Shown piece after piece: positions 56,630 through 64,000 of a DNA stretch of 64,000 bases. Under the pieces are notes generated by a model. It did no database searches and was not told the DNA's origin. It saw only the letters and a program-made list of their open reading frames with translations. The DNA is from Thermothelomyces thermophilus ATCC 42464 (Eukaryota > Ascomycota > Sordariomycetes > Sordariales > Chaetomiaceae), in assembly GCF_000226095.1 (NCBI RefSeq), contig NC_016473.1:2170001-2234000 (forward strand), in the 5' to 3' direction. The translations under genes were made by a program, and so were the position numbers. Every line of letters begins with the position of its first letter. The stretch's first letter is position 1.

Positions 56630-58144
56630 ATGTCAAGGCCACAACAGGTTGTGCGGCCGATTGTGCGGTCGTTGCAGCAGGCAACCGGCCGCCCGGCGAC
56701 ATGTTCGTCCCGACCAATAATCGCCCTGCGCCAGTTCTCGTCGACCCCCAGCCGAAAGGATGAGGTGACGACGACGACGACGACGACGACGAGCACCTCG
56801 GCCGAGTCCGTCCAGGATGCCCAGAAACTCGCCGCCGACGCAGCGCTGCTTGGCCAAAAGAAGCCCTCGCGCATCCCATCGACAATCAAGCAGGGCACCG
56901 AGGAGGAGCTGGCCCAGCTTATGTCACCCCAGCTAGGTTCGAGGAGAAGGCGGGCTGCCCTCGCCACGACTAGCAACATCCCCTTTGAGCAGCTGCCGTA
57001 TCAGTGCTTCCAGGAAGCGCGCAAGATCCTGGCCCAGGACCGCGAGGAGAAGGTGGCCAAGATTATCGCCGAGACGGCAAAGATCAAGCGGCTCGAGGCG
57101 ACCGATGCCAGCGTGTTCCGCGGTGGGGAGGCCTACAAGCAAAGGCGGCTGGAGAGTCTCAGGAAATATGTCGAGGAGCTCAAGATTCTGGCCGACATCA
57201 ACGACCCCATGGTCAAGAGACGCTTTGAGGACGGCCAGGGTATGTTTTGTTGCCGCCCCTAGACTCCCCCCCACAACGTGAGCGTCCTGTCGGCTCCCGC
57301 TAATGTCCCTTTCCGCATAGGTGACATGAACAAGCCCATCTATCGCTACCTTGCCCATCGCAAATGGTGCTCAATGGCGCGCAAGATTATTATCCAGCGT
57401 ATCGAGCAGTTCCACATCGTGCCCGATCTCCTGCCCAAGTTCGAGCCCGTCATGGATGTGAGGATGACCTTCCGCGGCTACAAGGCGCCCCCCGGCGCCA
57501 TCATGGACAGCCGCATCACCGAGAACCCCCCTACGCTGCACATGCAGGTCTTCGACAAGGGCGAGCGCCTCTTTTCCGTCGTCGTCATGGACGCCGACGT
57601 GCCGGATCCCGAGACCGACTCGTTCAAGAAGCGCCTGCATTACATGGCGACCAACATCACCTGGAGCCCCACCAAGGAGACTCTCCCGCTGGGCCAGATA
57701 GGCAGTGAGGCCTCCTCCGGCTCCGCTCCCGGGACCGGCGCCCTCGCCGTCCCCTGGCTGCCGCCCACCGCCCAGAAGGGCGCGCCCTACCACCGCCTGG
57801 CCGTCTTCGTCCTGCAGCACAAGGACAACGCGCCGCTCGACACGGCCAAGCTCCGGGAGCTCTACGACGGCCAGGGCCGCGACGGCTTCAGCCTCAAGAG
57901 CTTCCGCGACAAGTTCAACCTCAACCCGGTCGGCTTCACCATGTTCCGCACCGTCTGGGACGACAACATGGCCGACGTCATGGCCCGCCACGGCATCCCC
58001 GGCGCCGACATCGAGTTCAAGCACAAGCGCGTCTACTCGCTCAAGCCGCCGCGCAAGGCCCGCGGTTGGGAAGCCAAGCGCCAGGGCCCCAAGTACCGCC
58101 ATCTCTGGAAGTACACCAAGCGGATCAAGGGCATCAAGTTCTAA
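56630..58144 (+). CDS. mrpl35: Mitochondrial large-subunit ribosomal protein mL38 (Mrpl35, PEBP-like)
   Basis: This is a mitochondria-specific protein of the large ribosomal subunit, in the central protuberance, derived from the phosphatidylethanolamine-binding fold. Exons are 56630-57239 and 57321-58144, giving 477 residues; the splice ([21 protein letters not shown]) is in phase with a GTATGT donor and CATAG acceptor. The N-terminus is basic and ends in a typical cleavage stretch ([11 protein letters not shown]), followed by a Thr run from an ACG repeat (56765-56790). A helical region ([14 protein letters not shown]) precedes the PEBP-like domain at about 260-430, where [30 protein letters not shown] is the recognisable core. 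The C-terminus is very basic ([29 protein letters not shown]), as expected for rRNA contact. Confidence 0.93.
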
Positions 58145-59016
58145 GAGATGGAGAGGGAAAGAGGCCAAGATAGGGCTCGCGTCATGTACTTGTATCATAT
58201 CACCAGTGTACCAGATACGAATAGAATGGTTTGGATCCGGGGCCATGTCCCAGGTCACGCACGTCCCCGGGCTTGCGTGGATCGTTCCCTATCATTGTCT
58301 CCAGCCTCGACAGGACACGAAACCGCGCCGCTTCCCCTTTAGTGCTATCGCAACCCATACACAGTTCTCTATCTATACATATTATATGCTCTACCTTCCA
58401 CGCCGTGTTCCCAATGCTTGGAGTGTCCGGATCAGCACCTCTTTACCAGGGCGCATTCCCCATTTCTGCAGAACCTAATTTCCTGACATGAAAACCCATC
58501 CCCCACCCTGTGAATCGTGACAACAAGAACAAGCCCTTGGGCCTAAATAATCATTGTTTGTCTCCAGCCCCAACTCATCATGATAACCACGAACGATAGT
58601 GGTCAGCCATCAGCAGACATCCCTGCCCCTTTCCGTTCCAGCCTCTCCAGCACCCGAACCCTCCGCTCCGCGCGCTGGGTCCTCGCCCGCCAGACCGCAC
58701 TTTCGCGCAGCTTCCGGCGGAGCTGTGCTCTCACAGCGGTAGCATCGCGACCCGCACCCGCACCTGCACCGGCGCCCGTATTAGCGCGGCCGTGGCGGGG
58801 GGGTTGCCCATCGACGTGGTCGTGCTCGTGCCGTTCCCTGGTTATTGGCGTCCATGACACCGTCGTCATCAATCCTGTTCGTCCTTTCGCGTGGCTCGGC
58901 CGCAAGCCTGGGCGGTCCGGGGTTTATCTGACGGCTGTTTATCTCGAGGACATGGATATTATTAGATATACTATCCGGCAATCCTCTGCTGCAATGTTGT
59001 GCTGCTGGCGCTGTTG
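58145..59016. other. Convergent spacer (mL38 / RhoGAP-like)
   Basis: These are the 3' sides of two converging genes. A GC-rich patch at about 58600-58900 is open on both strands (about 100 and 146 codons), with a Gly-Ala repeat on the minus strand. The openness probably comes from base composition. Neither frame has a recognisable domain. Confidence 0.45.
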
Positions 59017-62000
59017 TTAATTCTGAGCCTGGTGAGACTGGTTTCCGTTGCTCAGGGGTAGTGACCAGGAGAATCCGTCGGTTGTTGAACTCCAAGTTGG
59101 CTTTCCTGAGGGGATTTGAGGGTACTTGTTCGGGTTGGACATCGCGAGTTGGGGTAGAGCAGGCGGGTTATGGGCTCTTGACCTGCAACTGGCGTGGTAA
59201 CTGACGCCCTCCGGGCTGGCATCTTCCCGGACGATACAAGAGGTAGATCCTTGGGGTAAGAAGCCGTTTATGTCTGGCGATTTCGGAGCCATGGGTCGTT
59301 CCGTTGGCAGGAGATTTACCGACTTCGCACTTCTCGGCGATATGGGTATACTGGGCCTAGTAACTTCCCCATGCTCCTCCGAGCCCCCGGAACGATGTCC
59401 ATGAGTCGTCAAAAGCCATATGTGCTGATCGTTTTGAGTCGGCCCTGCCAGTCTGGAAGTCTTGTGTGGAGACGGACTGGGGATGGCTTGAGACGCATTA
59501 TTAGTCGTGGGCTTGAGACCGAAGTTGCTGACAACGTGTCCCGTAAAGGAATCAGAGGTCGGGCACTTGGAGGCCTCCTCAAATATAGCTGTCATGGCCT
59601 TGACGCTGCAACCACTTGACCTCGTGGGAATTGAACAAGAAGCAGCACCGACAGGCTGCCGCGATGGATCCGGTCTAGGGCCGAGGGGGAGAACTCGCCG
59701 AGCTTCGTCTTGCCGCATGTCTGTTCGCTTGCGAAGAGATTGTTCCTCTCTTGAGACTCCTAAACGATCACAAGATTGTCGTCTGTCGGAAAACCGTCCT
59801 TTTGTCATCATGTTCCCGGAGAAAACCTGGAATGGATGAGACTCACCCCTGGAGCCGGATGCTTTGTCCAGCTCCGCACCGCAACGGTGCGTGGGGGCAT
59901 CTTGGTCTAGAGAATAGCCGTCGAGTCCTCTAGGTATATTTCTTCGAGCCGTCTGCTTTTCAGTGTAATCACCTCGGCTAGCATCACCCCCCAGACTCGA
60001 TTGTCGTGGTCCGACATGAAGCTTGTGTAGCGGCAGCCATGCTGGGTCATCCAGTTCCATGCCATCCCTATCAGTCTTAACAGAACCTGGTGGAGTGTTT
60101 TCAGGATTTAGGGTGTGTATAGAAGCAAGAGACATGCGTTTCAATTTCCCTGCCGCCAGCTGTGATCTCCCAAGTCTGGGAACATCTACCCCCAGCATAC
60201 CACTAAGCGGCGCGTTATCCTTGTTTAACCTTGGTGTTCTGAATGCATTTTTCGTCCCGCCTGAAGCCGTCATAGGTTGACACACGACAGGTTGCCAGCC
60301 TATGGACTTCAGTTGAGGGGGATGGAGTTCCGTCTCATCTGCGGGACAGGAAGTAGATTCGCCTCTTCTCCGGAGTGGTGTTTGGGGCATGCACGGAGGG
60401 TTGTTGGCTGTCCCATCGACCGAAAACCTGGCACGATCTTTGAAGCCTGAAGATTCCTGGCCAAAGGAGCTTAGAACTGACAATCTCCCTTGGAGAGCCT
60501 GAAGTGGCTTCTCCCCTAACGTTTCACAAGAATCTGCTGAGAGGTAACGATTTTGTTCAGTATGGAGACTGTTGAGGTTTTCAGGACGTCTGAACTTGGC
60601 CGCAGACGTCTCCTCCGCGGGCGGCGAGAACATAGATACTCCGACACTCGGGATTCCGCTGGATAATGGTCTCATGTTTGTGAGCCGTCGACGCGATGGT
60701 ACAAACGGTGCCCGTAGGCTCCCATCCGTATTACTCACTGTTACTGAGTTAGCTTCCCAATCCTTTATGTCCGAAAGGATAAGAACAGATAAACTTACCA
60801 AATTCAGAAGCAGCACTCAACATAGGCGGTGATTCGATGGGCCTAAAAAAAGCATTGGAGTGGACATGCGGCACACTCAAGGTAAAGCCCGCTGGATCGG
60901 ATGCTCGCAGGCTAGCCCTTCGTTGAAAACAATCTTTACGCGACCTCGACACCCACAGACTCCTCATGTGCCTGACAACTTCCCGCCAGTCCGTAATGAG
61001 CATTTTGGTAACGTTGTTTGCCATGTATATCAGGTCCACAGGCGGAGGGGTTTGGTGGACACCTTCAGAGGCTTCAAGCCTCCGGCATTCCTTTTTCCCT
61101 TCATAAACCGTGACGGAAAGCAGCTTTGGGTCCGAGGTGCTGCCTGTGGCGACCAGGCTATATGAATCCAGGAGGTCACCGACTAGGAGTGGGCCAAACA
61201 CAATACCAAGAGCTTCGCATCCCATGAGGTCGGAAGAGGAAAGCGGTCTTTCGTCATCGTCCTCTCGTGGTGCCTTCTCGGCCGCGCTTCCAATTAAGCA
61301 AAGTAAGCCAAACACGGCGCATATCAAGTCGCGGCGAAGCCGGGGCTCCACGGCCCCGATGGCTAGCGCAATCAGCTTCGCCCTAATCTTACGCTGCCTC
61401 GTATCCCCGAGATCCGGTTCGGCTTTGAGCTGGCCCTGAATAGCAACCAGCGCATCAAGTAGGGAGAGAGAACCCAAGATGCCCCCGGGAAGGCCGGATA
61501 GCAGTCGTTTGAAGGTTGAGGCGACGTCGTGTACCCCGGCTTTTATGTGGGACGGCAGATTGGGCCAGCAAGTGGTGCTGGAAATCTCGCCAGCATCGCC
61601 CTCGGCACAGTAGTAGTCGTAGAGAGCTTTGACTGTGCGGGCTGATCCGGGTATTCGAAACACGCCTCGCGTTTTTGCGCCTGTCGTTGTGTCAGCAAGC
61701 CGTCCAGGACTCGATGGCAATGCTAGCGTACCATGCTCTACAAGGTATTGCACAGTAGCGCGGAAGCACGTAGGAAGCAGAAGAGAAGCTGGAGAGTATT
61801 CCGACGGCAAATACAGCTTGCTGCTGCCGCAGAGGCGGACGAGGGACTGCAGATCCTCGTTCTTGAGACTGTCCCTTTTGGCCCCCTTCATGAACTGCAG
61901 TGCCAGGTCGCCGACGCTTCGCTTGGTCTTGGTCCTCTGGTCTGACTTCACTGAGCTGGCATCGCTTGATGTCGAACTCTGGCGCAGGAAGTTGCGCGAA

Positions 62001-62490
62001 AACCAGCCTCGTCGTTGTCGTTGCGGGGACTGACTTAACTGCTCGAATGTCAAAAGGATGAAGAGAGGATCCAAGATTGAGCGTGAGCCAAAGGGAACTG
62101 ACAAATGATGGATTTCGATGAAGTAAAGGTGATCTGCGAACGCCATACTACACCAGTCAGCCTAGTCCGGCCAAGTTCACCGCAGATCAGACAGCGGGAG
62201 TACAGCCCAACCTTCTTTGCGAGCCTGTTAGACTCTTCAACAAATCTGACGCGGGCCTCAGAGTAATCGGCGTCCGAAGTCTCGCCAGAGTCTCCGCTCA
62301 ACGAAGTCCATGTCCCGCTGGCTGCATTCGTCCACCGCTGGCGCGCTGGGACGGCAAGATGACCGTCCGTTCCGGAGACAGACAACCGGACCCGAGACTG
62401 TTCGTCATCGCGGGGGTGTTGGTTGAGGTGGGAGAATACGCCCGGGTCCGTCAACGGTGTGCCGAATAAGTCTTTCGACGAGACGTACAT
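59017..62490 (-). CDS. RhoGAP-domain protein
   Basis: This is a putative GTPase-activating protein for Rho-type GTPases, acting on cell polarity and the actin cytoskeleton. Exons on the minus strand are modelled as 62490-62154, 62097-61732, 61680-60799 and 60737-59017, giving 1101 residues. The GAP domain covers about 190-410: the arginine finger is Arg243 in GVFRIPGS, and the second helix FKRLLSGLPGGIL keeps the Lys. In the block ALGIVFGPLL an Ala takes the place where most RhoGAPs have the Asn that steadies the finger. Intron 2 (51 nt, stop-free, a multiple of three) is inferred because removing it gives LVEHG-AKTRGVFRIPGS. Intron 1 (56 nt) is the least certain. The 570-residue C-terminal part is hydrophilic, Ser/Pro-rich and probably disordered. 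The target GTPase is unknown. Confidence 0.82.
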
Positions 62491-63172
62491 TTTTTTGGCG
62501 CCGAGAATATCGCGATCTCCAGCAAGAATAGCTGCCCTTTAACGACAAGATAGCAGTCAAAACGCGAGACCGAATATACTGCAGCCAGCAGGAACGCGAA
62601 TCCGACAAAACCTGCCTTGGTCCAGAGGTGTAGTATCCGCGACCGATCCTAGACGTGCCAGAACGGACGGCGCTGGTCTCGCTGGAAGGAGAATGTATGA
62701 ATCTCTGGCCACTGCTTCCGCCTTGCGTTTGTGTGCTTGGTTCTTTCCTGTTGCTGAAACAAAAACAGAAGCGAACCTGCGTGCACCGGCTCGAGTAACT
62801 ACGAAAGAAGAGGCAATTTGGTGATGAGCTGTTTCGGGTGTAATTACTCGATCGGCTAGTGGTTTCCGGTGTCGCCCGCCTGACAGATCGGGGAGGAACC
62901 CAGTGCTCACGGACTTGGTCAATGTGTTGCAGAAATTCCGCGTCGCCTCTTTTCCTTGAGAGTACAAAGAAGATCTATACCTTGGGTAAGAGAGACCCAT
63001 GCAGCCATGGTATTCGTTATCCACATCCCCCGTCCCGACGCCGTGCAAATGCAAACCCGAGTCAAGCCGGAAAAAAAAAGTAGGATACTGAGGAGCAAAA
63101 CGGACCCTCGCAAAGCCAGAACACCAGGATCATGCTCAGCAGGGTACGGATGCCTCCGGCAAAGGCACCATG
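62491..63172. other. Promoter of the RhoGAP gene and 3' side of snf4
   Basis: Both genes are on the minus strand. The stretch contains the RhoGAP leader (A/T runs just upstream of 62490) and the 3' untranslated part of snf4. No gene is seen. Confidence 0.5.
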
Positions 63173-64000
63173 CTAGCCGGCCCGAATATTGTCGTCTTCC
63201 GCCCCGAAGAGTAGGACGTGCTTGAGGATGTCCGAGAGGGAGATGATGCCTTTGAGCCGGTTGTCGTCATCCACGACGATCAACCGATGAACCCTGGATT
63301 TGCGGATCGTCTCGAATATGGCATCGAGACGGTCGTCTTCGCTACACGTGTAGATGCCAGGAAAGTCATCGGCACGCTTCGAGAGAGCCTCTCCAACCGA
63401 GGAAGTCAATTCGTCGTAGGCCCCGCCCTTGATACAAGGAATGACGTCGACAGCCTCGAAAACGTTCAGGACCTTGTTCTCACTGTCGATGATCGGCACC
63501 GCCGAGATGTTGTGCTTGACCATCAGGTGGATTACGTCTAGAACGGAGTTGTTCATGTCCGCTGTTGCCAGGTTGGTATAGGTGCCGAGACCGATTTCCC
63601 TCACTGGCTTCCTCAGCAGTATCGTGTGCTTCTCGTTGTTGACGGCGATGAACTTGAGGATGCGGTACTGCGTGATGACGCTAACCACCATTTCGCGGCC
63701 CGTCTCGTCGTCGACATCAACCAGGGGGATCCTCCTGGCCCTCGTCTTAAGCATCCGACGGCATGCCTCGTATAGGGGACGCATTGGGTGGACCGACACC
63801 GTCTCGAGGGGCAGGACCCCGATCGCTCGTTCGATATCTGCCCGGTACCTCTCAGTCCTTTCATGCCCATGCCCATGTCGAGCGGCAACGGATACCTACC
63901 TCGGAGGCTACTGAGACGGAACTTGTCAACCTGATCGATCTCGTCCGGGAATTGGCAGTAGTACTGGATCACATTGATGTAGTCAGTGCTCGTAAGCAAG
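63173..64000 (-). CDS. snf4: AMPK/SNF1 gamma subunit Snf4 (3' part, cut by window edge)
   Basis: This is the nucleotide-sensing subunit of the SNF1/AMPK kinase complex, built from CBS domains that bind AMP, ADP or ATP. The minus-strand gene enters from beyond 64000; visible exons are >64000-63900 and 63837-63173, about 255 residues, ending in IRAG. The splice (KFRLSSLR-DIERAIGVLPLETVSVHP) is in phase. Conserved blocks are STDYINVIQYY in CBS1, VVSVITQYRILKFIA in CBS2, VLDVIHLMVKHNISAVPIID in CBS3 and RKSRVHRLIVVDDDNRLKGIISLSDILKHVL in CBS4. The N-terminus and first CBS half lie outside the window. Its presence suggests nothing special about neighbours; spacing to the RhoGAP gene is ordinary. 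Confidence 0.95.

Noticed and set aside
58603-58905. 100-residue basic ORF on the minus strand between mL38 and the RhoGAP gene
   Set aside because: It lies in a GC-rich patch that is also open for 146 codons on the other strand. The Gly-Ala repeat and Arg excess follow composition. A small gene cannot be excluded without transcripts.
62041-62153. Alternative first intron of the RhoGAP gene with donor GTATGG and acceptor GAGCAG
   Set aside because: It is also in phase (about 109 nt) but removes more sequence. The 56-nt intron was preferred, with low certainty; RNA reads would decide.

Overview
The window reads as nuclear DNA of a filamentous ascomycete, most likely a sordariomycete and possibly a relative of Chaetomium or Neurospora. 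The evidence is short introns (about 50-200 nt) with GTRNGT-type donors and CTAAC-like branch points, GC-rich third codon positions, pyrimidine-rich leaders, and a fungal gene set (Tof1, Yta12, Bor1, a Zn2Cys6 factor, Med19/Rox3, Snf4, two mitoribosome proteins). Thirteen protein-coding genes can be modelled, twelve of them complete, plus one tRNA. I see no transposon, virus relic, CRISPR array or rRNA gene. All introns were placed by hand from splice signals, reading phase and family conservation.

Left part (1-8.7 kb): a vacuolar-type MFS transporter (+) converges on the replication-fork factor tof1 (-). tof1 shares a 552-bp divergent promoter with a mitochondrial 3-hydroxyacyl-CoA dehydrogenase (+). 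Middle left (8.7-29.2 kb): a single homeobox transcription-factor gene (+, 19.9-22.2 kb) lies in about 18 kb with no other supportable gene. Its 3-kb upstream flank is pyrimidine-rich, like a long leader.

Middle (29.2-46.5 kb): four genes on the minus strand, namely a Bor1-type borate transporter, the m-AAA protease subunit Yta12, a six-exon Zn2Cys6 regulator and a His-rich single-pass membrane protein. An intronless tRNA-Trp(CCA) lies in the gap between the last two. Right part (48.3-64 kb): an alpha/beta hydrolase (+) converges on med19 (-). Next come uL4m (-) and mL38 (+), arranged head to head, then a RhoGAP-like protein (-) and the 3' part of snf4 (-), cut by the window edge.

Functionally the genes are mostly housekeeping: mitochondrial biogenesis and quality control (uL4m, mL38, Yta12, the dehydrogenase), transcription and nutrient signalling (Med19, Snf4, two DNA-binding regulators), genome stability (Tof1) and transport (MFS, Bor1). 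The least explained material is non-coding. It includes a dispersed 9-mer, TACGGAGTA, with ten exact copies all between genes, a dispersed palindrome TATGTACATA, the large gene-free flanks of the homeobox gene, and a 36-nt adenine tract. Two introns inside functional domains (the homeodomain and the RhoGAP domain) are multiples of three without a stop, so retention would give in-frame protein variants.
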